DNA from: Candidatus Propionivibrio aalborgensis
GTDB taxonomy: Bacteria; Pseudomonadota; Gammaproteobacteria; Burkholderiales; Rhodocyclaceae
Direction of reading: 5' to 3'
Assembly: GCF_900089945.1 (NCBI RefSeq)
Contig: NZ_FLQY01000212.1
Location: 1-64,000 of the forward strand
DNA: 64,000 nucleotides
A program made the translations under genes and the position numbers. Position 1 is the first letter of the stretch. Each line of letters opens with the position of its first letter. Shown here piece after piece: positions 1-10,116 of this stretch. A model generated the notes under the pieces. It was given only the letters and a program-made list of their open reading frames with translations, had not been told where the DNA came from and did no database searches.

Positions 1-567
1 CGGTGTTTTCTTGTCACCTTCCCGTCTTTTGTCGGAGCCGAGCTTGCCATGCGTGATGTAATAGTCGGCGACAAAACGCGGCCGCCCGCCCGCGTCGGTG
101 TCATTCTTGTAGAGATAGAGCCTGGATTTTTGTGTGTCTACAACAATCGCGTATTTCTGGTCGGGGGGCATCTGCAGTAGATAACGCGGAACGTAGTTAG
201 ACGTGTTTGTGCGGTTGCGGTACGCCTTCAGGCGCGCGACGACCTCATCACGCAGGTCGGCAAGCTGCTCTTTAGGAGCATTGCTGGCGTTTCCGAAGGT
301 TGCAAGAGGAGCGCTGCGAGCCAACAGCAGATCGCCTTTGATCAGGTGCGCCAGGCGGAAGTTCGGATACCGCTTCAGCAGGGCTTCGGTTTCTTCAAGC
401 GCGGTGTCGAGACGGTTTTTTTCAATCTCGACAAGAATTCTTGACAGCTGTGGCTCCGGGCCAGAATCAGAAAAGGTCGCCGCCGGGTGGGGATTTCCAT
501 CGACAGAAGCCGCCGTACCTGCCGCGCACGCAGCGATCAGGGTGATGGCGAGCATCGCTCGCCGCAT
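1..567 (-). CDS. L,D-transpeptidase (YkuD/ErfK type), 3' end beyond window
   Basis: Only the first 189 codons are inside the window; the reading frame is open to base 1. I chose the ATG whose first bases overlap the upstream TGA (TGATG at 569-565), which suggests translational coupling; an in-frame ATG at 597 is possible. The N-terminus (MRRAMLAITLIAACAAG) is a Sec signal peptide. The visible end reads VVDTQKSRLYLYKND and then REGDKKTP, the approach to the catalytic domain of YkuD-type transpeptidases, which make 3-3 crosslinks in peptidoglycan or attach proteins to it in the periplasm. The catalytic HxxGxxxxxxSxGC block would lie outside the window, so activity cannot be judged. It forms an operon with the TPR gene at 567-1643. 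Confidence 0.8.
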   Translation of the reverse strand, partial: MRRAMLAITLIAACAAGTAASVDGNPHPAATFSDSGPEPQLSRILVEIEKNRLDTALEETEALLKRYPNFRLAHLIKGDLLLARSAPLATFGNASNAPKEQLADLRDEVVARLKAYRNRTNTSNYVPRYLLQMPPDQKYAIVVDTQKSRLYLYKNDTDAGGRPRFVADYYITHGKLGSDKRREGDKKTP

Positions 568-1643
568 CAGCCGACGCGTTCCTGCTGAATAAGCCATTTT
601 CCTCCGGATTTCACGAACACCAGGGTTTTGATGACCGACGAGCTGAACGATGCCGAAGTGTATTGCTGGCGAAACTTGACGGTCGCCACCTCACCGTCAA
701 TAGCCACATTGACATCTTCAACACTGACCTGCAATTTGCCAGGCTTATCGATGCGCCGGTTGCGTTCGTCCTCCCACTTCTTCCGCGGCATGCCGTTCGG
801 TGTCTGGAAATCTTTTGCGTAGTGGCTGAGATAGCTTTTCACGTCCTTGCGGGACCAGGCGTTGGCCCAAGCCTGCAAGGCCTTGGTAATATCAGCTTCG
901 TCACCCGTGGCTGCAGGGGCGGTTTGAACGGGCGCCTTGGTTTCCGCTGGTTTGGCCTCGGGTGGCTTTGACGATACGGCTGGCTCCGGTACTTTCTCAA
1001 CGGGTTTGCTTGCTGGAACTGTCGGCGCCGTTTTGGGCGGCTCTGCTGGCGGCGGTTTCGCCGGCTCGGCAACCGGGCGCGCGGGCGTTGCTGCTTTGGC
1101 GCCGGGCTTTGACGATGTGCTGATCATTTCCCTGATCATCGACAGCTTCGTTTGCGTGGCGGTGTTCGATGAGTCAAGCTGAAGCGCTTTGTCATAAGCC
1201 TGGCTGGCGAGTTTGGCGTAAACATCACCGAGGTTCTCGTGCGCGATGGAGTAGCTCGGATGCGTCCGGATAGCCATTTCAAGCGCTGTGCGCGCCTTGT
1301 CGTATTGCTTTTGCTGGGCGTAGAGAACGGCAAGATTATTGTAGGGTTCGGGTAGCTCTGGAAAATCCTCGGTCAGTTTGGTAAATATAGCGATGGCATC
1401 TGCAGGGCGGCCCATTTCAGTCAGAATAAGGCCTTTCAGAAAACGACCCTGAGCGTCCTTGGGTTTGGTTGAGATGTAGATATCGACTTTTTCAAGCGCC
1501 TGTGGCATCTGATTCTGCTTCATCAGGCGCTGGATATCCGGAAGCGTTTGGGCGTTAACGAGGGCGGCGGAAACGCTTAAGAGCAGGCCAAGAAAAACGG
1601 CCGAAAGGCGCGCCAGTGAAGGCATTTGGGAGTTTGGACGCAT
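567..1643 (-). CDS. Exported TPR protein with C-terminal NTF2/SnoaL-like domain
   Basis: This 358-residue protein starts with a signal peptide ending near AALVNAQT. Residues about 30-170 carry tetratricopeptide repeats (for example ALEKVDIYISTKPKDAQGRF and PYNNLAVLYAQQKQYDKART). A low-complexity linker rich in Pro, Ala and Lys follows (about 178-245). The last ~105 residues (DITKALQAWANAWSRKDVKSY to the end) look like a SnoaL/NTF2-type cone domain, often found at the C-terminus of TPR proteins encoded beside L,D-transpeptidases. Its stop overlaps the start of the transpeptidase gene, so the two are probably co-translated and the TPR protein may serve the enzyme in the periplasm; that role is inference. 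An alternative start at 1625 would shorten the signal peptide. Confidence 0.75.
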   Translation of the reverse strand: MRPNSQMPSLARLSAVFLGLLLSVSAALVNAQTLPDIQRLMKQNQMPQALEKVDIYISTKPKDAQGRFLKGLILTEMGRPADAIAIFTKLTEDFPELPEPYNNLAVLYAQQKQYDKARTALEMAIRTHPSYSIAHENLGDVYAKLASQAYDKALQLDSSNTATQTKLSMIREMISTSSKPGAKAATPARPVAEPAKPPPAEPPKTAPTVPASKPVEKVPEPAVSSKPPEAKPAETKAPVQTAPAATGDEADITKALQAWANAWSRKDVKSYLSHYAKDFQTPNGMPRKKWEDERNRRIDKPGKLQVSVEDVNVAIDGEVATVKFRQQYTSASFSSSVIKTLVFVKSGGKWLIQQERVG

Positions 1644-1763
1644 CGTTATGGTATACTTCAGTCGGGTTGGTGACTCAACCGAACAATTCTAACAAGAAGC
1701 ACGTCGAATCGAAAGTATTCCTTATGCTCCCGTTTTCCGTGGGGCACCCTCGTGAGTTGAAAA

Positions 1764-3140
1764 ATGCTGAGAATCTACAATTCCCTGACCAGGGAAAAGC
1801 AGAGTTTTGTTCCCAACGAGCCCGGAAAGGTCGGTATGTATGTATGCGGCATGACCGTTTACGATCTGTGCCACCTTGGGCATGCTCGGGTTCTGGTGGT
1901 CTTTGACATGGTGCAACGCTGGCTCCGGGAGTCCGGACTTGACGTGACCTATGTTCGCAATATTACCGATATCGATGACAAAATCATTGCTCGTGCGCTT
2001 GAAAACAAGGAAAGCATCAGCGATCTGACCAATCGTTTCATTCGCCTGATGGATCAAGACGCAACGGCATTGGGGGTCGAAAAGCCACAGTACGAACCGC
2101 GTGCAACCGAGTATGTGCCGCAGATGCTAAGTTTGATCGGATTGTTGGAGAAGAACGGGCTGGCCTATCAGGCGGCAGACGGTGACGTGAATTTCTCGGT
2201 TCGAAAATTCCCCGGCTACGGCAAGCTTTCCGGCAAGTCACTAGACGACCTTCGCGCAGGTGAGCGTGTTGAAGTTGACACGGCAAAGCAGGACCCGCTT
2301 GATTTCGTATTGTGGAAGCACGCTAAGGCGGGCGAGCCATTCTGGTCATCACCCTGGGGCAATGGCCGGCCGGGTTGGCACATTGAATGCTCGGCGATGA
2401 GCTCGGATCTCCTTGGCCAACACTTTGACATACATGGTGGCGGGCAGGATCTGCAATTTCCGCATCACGAAAATGAAATTGCGCAGTCCGAAGGTGCTCA
2501 TAACTGCGACTTTGCGAATTTCTGGATGCACAACGGCTTTGTGCGCGTTGACGACGAAAAGATGTCCAAGTCGCTCGGCAATTTCTTTACGATCCGTGAG
2601 ATTCTCAAGAAATACGACGCCGAGGTCGTTCGCTTCTTCATATTGCGTGCGCACTATCGCAGCCCGCTGAATTATTCCGATGTGCACCTTGACGATGCGC
2701 GTCATGCTCTAGCCCGGTTGTACACGGCGCTCAAGGCTGTTGCGGCGGATTCGGTGCAACCCGTCGATTGGAGTGAGAAGCATGCCGTTCGTTTTCGTAA
2801 GGCAATGGACGACGATTTCAATACACCCGAAGCGTGTGCCGTGCTGTTTGATCTGGCCGCCGAGATCAATCGCGGGAAATCCCCGGTTCTGGCGACGCAA
2901 TTGCGCTCACTGGCCGGTGTTCTTGGCCTGTTGCAGCGGGAGCCACAACTGTTCCTGCAAGCCTCGCCCAAGAGTGCCGAGGAACTGTCCGTCGAGAGCA
3001 TTGAGGCATTGATTGCCGATCGGGTTCTGGCTAAACGGGAAAAGAACTTCGCCGAGTCCGACCGCATCCGTTCCGATTTGCTTGCTGCCGGCGTGGTGCT
3101 CGAGGATAGTGCGCAGGGAACCACTTGGCGTCGCGCCTGA
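1764..3140 (+). CDS. cysS: Cysteinyl-tRNA synthetase
   Basis: A 458-residue class I aminoacyl-tRNA synthetase that charges tRNA-Cys with cysteine in the cytoplasm. The HIGH signature appears as HLGH at residues 37-40. The KMSKS loop is at 266-270, in the context [12 protein letters not shown]. Zinc-ligand candidates typical of CysRS are present: Cys28, a Cys in the WHIECSAM block, and the [15 protein letters not shown] block. Length matches the family (about 460). The start ATG follows AGTTGAAAA, a weak ribosome binding site, but no better start keeps the conserved [10 protein letters not shown]-terminus. It is divergent from the TPR gene, with about 120 bases between them. Confidence 0.97.
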   Translation: MLRIYNSLTREKQSFVPNEPGKVGMYVCGMTVYDLCHLGHARVLVVFDMVQRWLRESGLDVTYVRNITDIDDKIIARALENKESISDLTNRFIRLMDQDATALGVEKPQYEPRATEYVPQMLSLIGLLEKNGLAYQAADGDVNFSVRKFPGYGKLSGKSLDDLRAGERVEVDTAKQDPLDFVLWKHAKAGEPFWSSPWGNGRPGWHIECSAMSSDLLGQHFDIHGGGQDLQFPHHENEIAQSEGAHNCDFANFWMHNGFVRVDDEKMSKSLGNFFTIREILKKYDAEVVRFFILRAHYRSPLNYSDVHLDDARHALARLYTALKAVAADSVQPVDWSEKHAVRFRKAMDDDFNTPEACAVLFDLAAEINRGKSPVLATQLRSLAGVLGLLQREPQLFLQASPKSAEELSVESIEALIADRVLAKREKNFAESDRIRSDLLAAGVVLEDSAQGTTWRRA

Positions 3141-3308
3141 GATCGATCTGGTCGGTGTTGGGACTCCGCAATTCCTTGGCCCGAAGCATCCAATACGCTG
3201 GCCAGAACTTCGTCACTGGAAAACCGGTCGCTTTTGGTCTAGGCTGAATAGCGTAGCCCATTGTTTTCAAGGTGTTATCACCATGGCGTCTTCTTGATTG
3301 TTTCTACG

Positions 3309-3917
3309 ATGACTCAGATCACGGCAATTGGTTCTGCCCAGGCAAGTTTCGGTTTTGAGAATCTCGCGCGCCCCGGTGCGCAAAAAGCGAGTCCGACGGC
3401 GAATGAAGATGATTCGAGTGTCCGCTCGGGCAGATCCGGCGTTTCCGGGTCAGGCAAGACAGGCGAATTATCGCCCGAAGAGCAGCAGGAGGTGCAACAG
3501 TTAAAGCAGGCCGACCGGAAGGTGCGCGCTCACGAGCAGGCTCACCTCGCGGCTGGAGCCGGTCTGGTGCGCAGTGGACCGTCCTTCACGTATCAAATAG
3601 GGCCGGACAATCAACGCTATGCCGTATCCGGAGAAGTTTCAATAGATGTTTCACCCGGCCGGACACCAACGGAAACGATCCCCAAGGCGCAGCAGATTCG
3701 CGCTGCAGCGCTTGCTCCCGTCGACCCTTCTCCTCAGGATCACAGTGTCGCAGCGAAGGCAGGCCGTATGGAAGGTGATGCGCGAATCGAACTTGCGACG
3801 CAGCAGCGGGATGAAGCGAAAAGCGCGGGTGAGGGCACGTCCCGCCTATACCAGAATGTCGAGCAGGGTGAGAGTGAAAAAGATTTGCTCGGCGGTCGCC
3901 TGGATCTCTATGCCTGA
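3309..3917 (+). CDS. SprA-related putative metalloprotease-like protein
   Basis: This is a 202-residue protein. Its second half carries KVRAHEQAHLAAGAG, an HExxH-like motif (HEQAH), followed by the block SFTYQIGPDNQRYAVSGEVS and later DVSPGRTPTETIPKAQQIRA. This combination is the hallmark of the SprA-related family, annotated as a putative metalloprotease catalytic domain; substrate and role are not known to me. The first ~75 residues are low complexity and polar, with no signal peptide. I start at ATG 3309 because the upstream in-frame codon at 3261 is TTG and adds an unconvincing leader. The gene lies between cysS and the convergent fur gene, with only 32 bases between the two stops. Confidence 0.72.
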   Translation: MTQITAIGSAQASFGFENLARPGAQKASPTANEDDSSVRSGRSGVSGSGKTGELSPEEQQEVQQLKQADRKVRAHEQAHLAAGAGLVRSGPSFTYQIGPDNQRYAVSGEVSIDVSPGRTPTETIPKAQQIRAAALAPVDPSPQDHSVAAKAGRMEGDARIELATQQRDEAKSAGEGTSRLYQNVEQGESEKDLLGGRLDLYA

Positions 3918-3949
3918 TCCGTCGGATTGACCATCGTTCGCGTGATAGC

Positions 3950-4399
3950 TTACTGGTGTCGAGATTTCTCGCGCGTGTCCCTATGCTGGCATGCCACCTT
4001 GGTACATTCCGCATAAAGGTAAAGTGCGTGTTCCTGAATGGCAAAACCGCGCTCCTTTGCGATTTTTTTCTGGCGACGCTCGATCTCCTCGTCGAAAAAC
4101 TCCTCAACGCGACCGCAGTTGATACACACGAGATGGTCGTGATGTGTCCCGGCTTTTATTTCGAATACCGCCTTTCCTGATTCGAAATGGTGGCGCTCAA
4201 GCAAGCCGGCTTGTTCAAATTGGGTGAGCGCCCGGTAAACTGTCGCCAGCCCGATCTCGATATTCTCGTTGAGCAGCAGGCGATAGACATCGTCGGCCGT
4301 CAGATGACGCACTTCAGCATTTTCGAAAAGCTCGAGTATTTTCAGGCGGGGGAAGGTTGCTTTGAGCCCCATGCTGTTCAGGTCGGTGGATTTGCTCAT
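3950..4399 (-). CDS. fur: Ferric uptake regulator Fur
   Basis: A 149-residue Fur-family repressor. Residues 1-80 form the winged-helix DNA-binding domain ([20 protein letters not shown], then [20 protein letters not shown]). The dimerisation half carries the metal-binding sequence [11 protein letters not shown] and the later YLYAEC segment. With iron bound, Fur represses iron-acquisition genes. The length and the opening residues match proteobacterial Fur rather than Zur or PerR, and the placement divergent from bamE-dapB is a common betaproteobacterial arrangement. I did not find a convincing Fur box in the 129-base intergenic region, so autoregulation is not shown. Confidence 0.93.
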   Translation of the reverse strand: MSKSTDLNSMGLKATFPRLKILELFENAEVRHLTADDVYRLLLNENIEIGLATVYRALTQFEQAGLLERHHFESGKAVFEIKAGTHHDHLVCINCGRVEEFFDEEIERRQKKIAKERGFAIQEHALYLYAECTKVACQHRDTREKSRHQ

Positions 4400-4528
4400 G
4401 GCTAGGCCTTGTCGTCGGATAAAGGAGGCGTGCTTATCGGGTATGATATACCGCCTGACACGACATGAAGAGGCTCTGGCGTCATTCAGCAGACCATATT
4501 CGACACTTTACTTAGAAACATCCAACGC

Positions 4529-5813
<1,285 letters not shown>

Positions 5814-6017
5814 AATCTTTCAGGCAGGCGATAGCTGGCGGGGACCGGGAGGGCCGGCAAGCGGGGTACCCATTGATGGAAAATCCAGAGTCAATGGCGC
5901 CAAATTAGAGTGCTCAGGCGTTTTGAGGCGTTGGCCCGCCTAACTCAGCGACGGCCACTTGGTGCCAGCATCGCCAGGCGCGCTAGGCCCGGAAATCGAG
6001 GTTGCCAAGGAAACAAT

Positions 6018-6034
6018 TGTCGGAAATTCTTACA
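6018..6034. promoter_or_regulatory. 17-bp palindrome upstream of PEP-CTERM gene (possible PrsR-type activator site)
   Basis: The bases read TGTCGGAAATTCTTACA, which fits the symmetrical pattern TGTnnGAAnTTCnnACA in every fixed position. A degenerate copy (TGTAAGACATTGATTCA) lies at 6064-6080. The palindrome ends 63 bases before the -24 element of the sigma-54-type promoter at 6098-6113, a distance suited to an enhancer-binding protein. PEP-CTERM genes in EPS/exosortase organisms are known to depend on RpoN and the PrsK/PrsR two-component system, so PrsR is the natural candidate; that link is inference. The remaining bases of the 389-base gap after dapB hold nothing else that I recognise. Confidence 0.5.
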
Positions 6035-6097
6035 CTTGGAGGTAATCGGACGCTCGTACTCTTTGTAAGACATTGATTCAATGTGTATGCGCATTTT

Positions 6098-6113
6098 TGG
6101 CTCGTTTCGTGCT
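6098..6113 (+). promoter_or_regulatory. Sigma-54-type promoter of the PEP-CTERM gene
   Basis: The sequence TGGCTCGTTTCGTGCT has GG (6099-6100) and GC (6111-6112) at exactly the -24/-12 spacing and matches TGGCAC-N5-TTGC at eight of ten positions. Transcription would start near 6123, leaving a leader of about 80 bases before the ATG at 6203. Confidence 0.6.
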
Positions 6114-6202
6114 TCTTTCTAATCGGCGTTTGAGAACCTGCGACTGCCGATGGCTGATGTGTCTGTTCTTCAAGTTCTCCTCAACGAACAACTGGAGGTT
6201 CC

Positions 6203-6799
6203 ATGAAACGCCTATTGAGTGCCATCACGATGGCAGCGACGATGCTTTTCGTCGCACCGCTCGCACAAGCGACAATCATTACCTACTATGCCGATCTGAG
6301 TGGACTGAATGAGTCTCCCTCAAATGCATCACCGGGAACCGGGAGCGCGACAGTGATCTATGATGATGCGCTGCATACTATGCAAGTCAAGGCGACGTTT
6401 TCCGGCTTGATTGGTAACACCACCGCTGCACACATTCACTGCTGTACATTGGCTCCCATGACCGGAACAGTCGGGGTAGCTACACCAACGCCGACCTTCC
6501 CTGGTTTTTCTTTGGGGGTGACGAGCGGAACCTACGACACGACTTTCGACATGACCTTGGCCTCTTCGTACAACGCGTCTTTCGTCACGGCCAGCGGTGG
6601 AACAGCGGCTGGTGCTGAAGCGGCCTTGTTCGCGGGCATGTCGGCTGGCAAAGCGTATTTCAACATTCATACAACTTTTGTCCCAAGCGGTGAGATACGC
6701 GGCTTTCTTGCTGCTCAGGCGGTCCCGGAGCCGGGCAGTCTGGCACTGATTGGCCTTGGCTTGGCCGGACTCGCCTTTAGGCGTCGCAAGAAGGCCTAG
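6203..6799 (+). CDS. PEP-CTERM sorted CHRD-domain exported protein
   Basis: A 198-residue secreted protein. It has a signal peptide (MKRLLSAITMAATMLFVAPL, cleavage near AQA). A CHRD-type domain follows, with ADLSGLNESP, then AAHIHC and later AYFNIHTTFVPSGEIRGFL. The C-terminus is VPEPGSLALIGLGLAGLAF followed by RRRKK. That tail (VPEP motif, hydrophobic helix, Arg/Lys cluster) is the PEP-CTERM signal cut by exosortase (EpsH/XrtA family), normally linked to exopolysaccharide and floc formation. No exosortase gene is in the window, so the sorting enzyme must be elsewhere. The ATG follows a strong site, GGAGGTTCC. A single-gene transcript is likely, given its own promoter and terminator. Confidence 0.9.
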   Translation: MKRLLSAITMAATMLFVAPLAQATIITYYADLSGLNESPSNASPGTGSATVIYDDALHTMQVKATFSGLIGNTTAAHIHCCTLAPMTGTVGVATPTPTFPGFSLGVTSGTYDTTFDMTLASSYNASFVTASGGTAAGAEAALFAGMSAGKAYFNIHTTFVPSGEIRGFLAAQAVPEPGSLALIGLGLAGLAFRRRKKA

Positions 6800-6817
6800 T
6801 TTCAACGGCCACCGAAC

Positions 6818-6847
6818 AGACCCTGCATCGTCGGGGTCTTTCTTTTT
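6818..6847 (+). terminator. Rho-independent terminator after the PEP-CTERM gene
   Basis: AGACCC (6818-6823) pairs with GGGTCT (6834-6839), followed by a T-rich tract (TTTCTTTTT). The following bases up to 7093 contain no gene that I can support. Confidence 0.75.
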
Positions 6848-7093
6848 GCCCAACTCAATCGTGTTTCTGTGTTGCGCGGGCGCGTATCCTGCGTCGTCGT
6901 GTTTCCCCTTGTGATCAAACCAGGCCGTCAGATGATATGGCCACGGGATTGTTCGCCCCTTGGCGGCGTGTCCAGCGTTCTCCCGGTCTGTTGCTGTCAG
7001 TGGCAGCCCGAGTGATTGCGGCGTATGGTTCGGTGAGACAATATGTACTTCATAATATCGCCTGAACGGACGACGAGAATCGCTGGAGAGAAT

Positions 7094-8029
7094 ATGGCGG
7101 ATGATGGCAAATACGTTTTGGATGAAATCGATGAGAAGACTCTGAATGAGTTGGACCAGCTCCTGTTGACGGAGGATGTTCTGCAATACAAGAGTTGGGA
7201 TCATTTTCGTCGGGCTACGGGATATCCAGAGTCATTTCTCAGCCCGAGCACAGCACGGCGACCTGCAGGCCCCATCTACGCTCCAATCCAGACTCCTATC
7301 GAATCGGATGCCGCGCAATCAGCGCGTGATGCGGTAAAAACCTCTGGATTTCTCGCTGAACTTGAGCGGGAAGTTGCACAACTCCATCAAGGAACAAGCA
7401 CCCAACAGGATCAACTCCGGCGGTCTCAGCAACTGCATGAGGCACTGTCCCGCATATTTTCGTTTCTGCACCAGATGTCTCACCACGCAAACGAGTTGCA
7501 GCCGGAGATTTCACGATATTATCGCCTTGATTCTCAGGCTGCCTACACGAAGCTTCGCTGGCAAGGTGCGTTCACCGATTCCCGCAAACAGGATTCATCC
7601 GACAAGTCGTTTCTGTCTCACGTCAGTTTTCGCGTGCGGCTGGTTGCGGCGCAACCCCTCACCTTGACACGGCGGTGGCACCAGTTGGAAGTGCTGAAAC
7701 GTGATCTGCACACACTCAATCTTCGTGCCTTGGACGATTCCGTATTTGACGTGAAAACCGAGCAGGAGCTAATAGAAGTGCAATTGGCGCCTGATTTTCC
7801 GGTTCAGATAAGTTTCAAGGGCAACTACAAGGAGCACCGCATTGACGTCTTGAGCCGCAACCTTGAGGGGTTCTACATTTCGGCCTTTATCCTTGAAATA
7901 GACCAGGTGAATCAAGCCCTGCTGGATGGATTGGGGCGTTTTCTTCTGTCTCGTATTGATGTACTGCCTGAAGCATTCCATCGCATCAACTACATACCGC
8001 AAACGGAAACGATCTACAGAACTTACTGA
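7094..8029 (+). CDS. Protein of unknown function, 311 residues
   Basis: I do not recognise this family. I start at ATG 7094 because it follows GGAGAGAAT; an in-frame ATG at 7043 would add 17 residues without a ribosome binding site. There is no signal peptide or membrane segment, so the protein is probably cytoplasmic. Residues about 5-45 are acidic and helical (DEIDEKTLNELDQLLLTEDV). A coiled-coil-like stretch (ELEREVAQLHQGTSTQQDQL, about 95-130) comes next, then His-rich helices (HQMSHHANEL), then a mixed alpha/beta C-terminal half. It stands alone between a terminator and a tRNA gene on the other strand, so context gives no clue. Confidence 0.6.
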   Translation: MADDGKYVLDEIDEKTLNELDQLLLTEDVLQYKSWDHFRRATGYPESFLSPSTARRPAGPIYAPIQTPIESDAAQSARDAVKTSGFLAELEREVAQLHQGTSTQQDQLRRSQQLHEALSRIFSFLHQMSHHANELQPEISRYYRLDSQAAYTKLRWQGAFTDSRKQDSSDKSFLSHVSFRVRLVAAQPLTLTRRWHQLEVLKRDLHTLNLRALDDSVFDVKTEQELIEVQLAPDFPVQISFKGNYKEHRIDVLSRNLEGFYISAFILEIDQVNQALLDGLGRFLLSRIDVLPEAFHRINYIPQTETIYRTY

Positions 8030-8144
8030 TCAGAAATCGCACCGCTACTCGTCAAAAATTTAGACGTGACCAATGCTCGCGACCCCAAGAGTAAATCCAC
8101 CGCTCGAACGGTGACTGTCGGGTAGGCTTCCAGACCAAAGAAAC

Positions 8145-8169
8145 AAAAAAGCCACTGAAACAGTGGCTT
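8145..8169 (-). terminator. Rho-independent terminator for tRNA-Ser
   Basis: A perfect 9-bp stem (AAGCCACTG / CAGTGGCTT, loop AAA) is followed on the minus strand by a T run. It lies 12 bases beyond the 3' end of the tRNA. It could also serve the plus-strand gene at 7094-8029. Confidence 0.8.
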
Positions 8170-8180
8170 AGATGTGTTTC

Positions 8181-8273
8181 TGGCGGAGACGGAGGGATTC
8201 GAACCCTCGATTCAGGTTTTGCCCGAATGCTCCCTTAGCAGGGGAGTGCCTTCGACCTCTCGGCCACGTCTCC
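8181..8273 (-). tRNA. tRNA-Ser(GCT)
   Basis: Read on the minus strand, the gene has acceptor GGAGACG paired with CGTCTCC, discriminator G and an encoded CCA. The anticodon stem-loop CTCCC-CTGCTAA-GGGAG gives anticodon GCT (Ser, AGC/AGU codons). A long variable arm and the T-loop GGTTCGAATCC are present, as expected for a class II tRNA. It lies 54 bases downstream of lysC on the same strand. Confidence 0.96.
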
Positions 8274-8327
8274 GGAAGGGCGCGATGATAGCCTTTCCAC
8301 TACGCCCGGTCAAACTCAAAAGCGCGA

Positions 8328-9554
8328 TTAGTCTGCCTTGTCAAGGCCGAAAGCCTTGTGCAGGACACGCACGGCCAGCTCAAGATATTTTTCCTCGATA
8401 ACGACGGAAATCTTGATTTCAGATGTCGAGATCATCTGGATGTTGATGCTTTCTGATGCCAGCGCACTGAACATCTGACTGGCTACGCCGGGGTGCGAAC
8501 GCATGCCGACACCGACCGCCGACACCTTGCAGGTCTTGTTGTCACCGACGACGCCGCGCGCATCCAGTTTGGTCTTGACGGTTTCCAGCACCCCCAGTGC
8601 CTTCGTGTAGTCGCCGCGATTGACAGTGAATGAGAAGTCCGTCGTTCCGTCGTGGCCGACGTTTTGAATGATCATGTCAACGTCGATATTGGCCTCGGCT
8701 ATCGGGCCGAGGATCTGGTAGGCGATACCGGGGCGATCGGGTACTCCCAACACGGTGAGTTTCGCTTCATCGCGATTGAAGGCGATTCCGGAGATGATCG
8801 GTTGTTCCATTTTCTTTTCTTCCTCAACAGTGATCAGGGTGCCTTCGCCTTCGTCGTCGAAGCTTGAAAGCACCCGCAATTTGACCTTGTATTTGCCGGC
8901 GAACTCCACGGAGCGGATCTGCAAGACTTTTGAGCCCAGGCTGGCCATTTCCAGCATTTCTTCAAATGTGATGGTGTCAAGTTTGCGCGCCTCCGGCACC
9001 ACCCGCGGATCGGTGGTATAGACGCCATCGACGTCGGTATAGATTTGGCATTCATCGGCTTTCAACGCAGCAGCGAGGGCAACCGCCGACGTGTCCGAAC
9101 CACCTCGGCCAAGTGTCGTGATGTTGCCATTCTCGTCGGCGCCCTGAAACCCGGCAACAACAACGACATTGCCTTCGGCCAGATCCTTGCGGATCTTCTC
9201 GTCGTCGATTTGAAGAATACGTGCTTTGGTGAAGGTGCTGTCAGTCAGCACGCGTACTTGCGCGCCGGTGTAGCTTTTCGCCTTCAGACCTTCTTCGTGC
9301 ATTGCCATGGCCAGCAGAGCAATGGTGACTTGCTCACCGGTTGAGGCAATAACGTCGAGTTCCCGTGGATCGGGTTCGGCAGAAATCTCCCTGGCCAGCC
9401 CGATCAGGCGGTTGGTTTCGCCTGACATGGCTGAGGGAACCACAATAACGTCATTCCCTTGGGCTTTCCAGCGCGCTACTCGCCTGGCCACGTTTTTGAT
9501 ACGATCCGTCGAGGCAACCGACGTACCTCCGAATTTCTGAACTATCAGTGCCAT
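8328..9554 (-). CDS. lysC: Aspartate kinase
   Basis: A 408-residue enzyme that phosphorylates aspartate, the first step towards lysine, threonine, methionine and diaminopimelate. The N-terminal kinase domain opens with [11 protein letters not shown]. It also shows the [16 protein letters not shown] and [13 protein letters not shown] motifs of the amino-acid kinase fold. The last ~150 residues hold two ACT domains ([20 protein letters not shown] and [20 protein letters not shown]), the usual site of feedback control by lysine and/or threonine. Length fits the single-function aspartate kinase typical of betaproteobacteria. tRNA-Ser follows on the same strand. Confidence 0.96.
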   Translation of the reverse strand: MALIVQKFGGTSVASTDRIKNVARRVARWKAQGNDVIVVPSAMSGETNRLIGLAREISAEPDPRELDVIASTGEQVTIALLAMAMHEEGLKAKSYTGAQVRVLTDSTFTKARILQIDDEKIRKDLAEGNVVVVAGFQGADENGNITTLGRGGSDTSAVALAAALKADECQIYTDVDGVYTTDPRVVPEARKLDTITFEEMLEMASLGSKVLQIRSVEFAGKYKVKLRVLSSFDDEGEGTLITVEEEKKMEQPIISGIAFNRDEAKLTVLGVPDRPGIAYQILGPIAEANIDVDMIIQNVGHDGTTDFSFTVNRGDYTKALGVLETVKTKLDARGVVGDNKTCKVSAVGVGMRSHPGVASQMFSALASESINIQMISTSEIKISVVIEEKYLELAVRVLHKAFGLDKAD

Positions 9555-9676
9555 GCAAAATCCAACTATGGGTCATGAAAGCTCGCGATTCTAACCCAAT
9601 GTCGAGTTGAAACGTAAGCGCGATCCTTTCTTGCCGACTCAAACCCTTGTAGTCACATGGTCTTTAAAAATGCTAC

Positions 9677-9706
9677 TTGCAAATCGATATGTAGCTGTTC
9701 TATACT
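9677..9706 (+). promoter_or_regulatory. Sigma-70-type promoter for the XRE gene
   Basis: TTGCAA (9677-9682) and TATACT (9701-9706) are separated by 18 bases. The transcript would begin near 9713, about 90 bases before the ATG at 9803. No stable hairpin was obvious in that leader. Confidence 0.55.
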
Positions 9707-9802
9707 GTGATCACCATAGGAAGTCATACACTCAGTAGTATCGACCGGGGTCGAAAAAACCTCGATTTCTCCATGGCACGCTTGCCAAACGAAAGGATCG
9801 CT

Positions 9803-10105
9803 ATGAACACTTCAAAATCCACGGACAAGTCCGAGCCCCGCGAAATTCGTCGCAAGCTTGGTTTGAACCAACAGCAGTTCTGGTCAAAAATTGGCGTTAC
9901 GCAAAGCGGTGGCTCGCGTTACGAGAGCGGTCGCAATATGCCGCGCCCGGTACGTGAGTTGCTCCGCCTTGTTCACGTCGAGCAGATAGATATCCAGCGT
10001 ATCAAGCGCGAAGACATGGATGTTATCGAGTATTTGAAGAGTGAAGAATCCGAACTCTACAAGACACTGAAGAAATCCGCCAAGGCCAAGAAGAAGACGG
10101 GTTGA
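9803..10105 (+). CDS. XRE-family HTH regulator, 100 residues
   Basis: A small DNA-binding protein. The helix-turn-helix occupies about residues 12-60 (REIRRKLGLNQQQFWSKIG, then VTQSGGSRYESGRNMPRPVR), a lambda-repressor/XRE arrangement resembling antitoxin-type or MqsA-like HTH domains. The C-terminus is a basic Lys-rich tail (KKSAKAKKKTG). I start at ATG 9803, which follows GAAAGGAT; the longer frame from 9707 starts inside the promoter. It has no toxin partner next to it: the neighbours are lysC (divergent) and a radical SAM gene (convergent, 11 bases between stops). Target genes cannot be inferred. Confidence 0.75.
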   Translation: MNTSKSTDKSEPREIRRKLGLNQQQFWSKIGVTQSGGSRYESGRNMPRPVRELLRLVHVEQIDIQRIKREDMDVIEYLKSEESELYKTLKKSAKAKKKTG

Positions 10106-10116
10106 TGTTCAGGGCG

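Noticed and set aside
9661-9720. AT-rich stretch considered as an attachment site or origin fragment
   Set aside because: No direct repeat, integrase or DnaA-box cluster is nearby; it is well explained by the promoter at 9677-9706.
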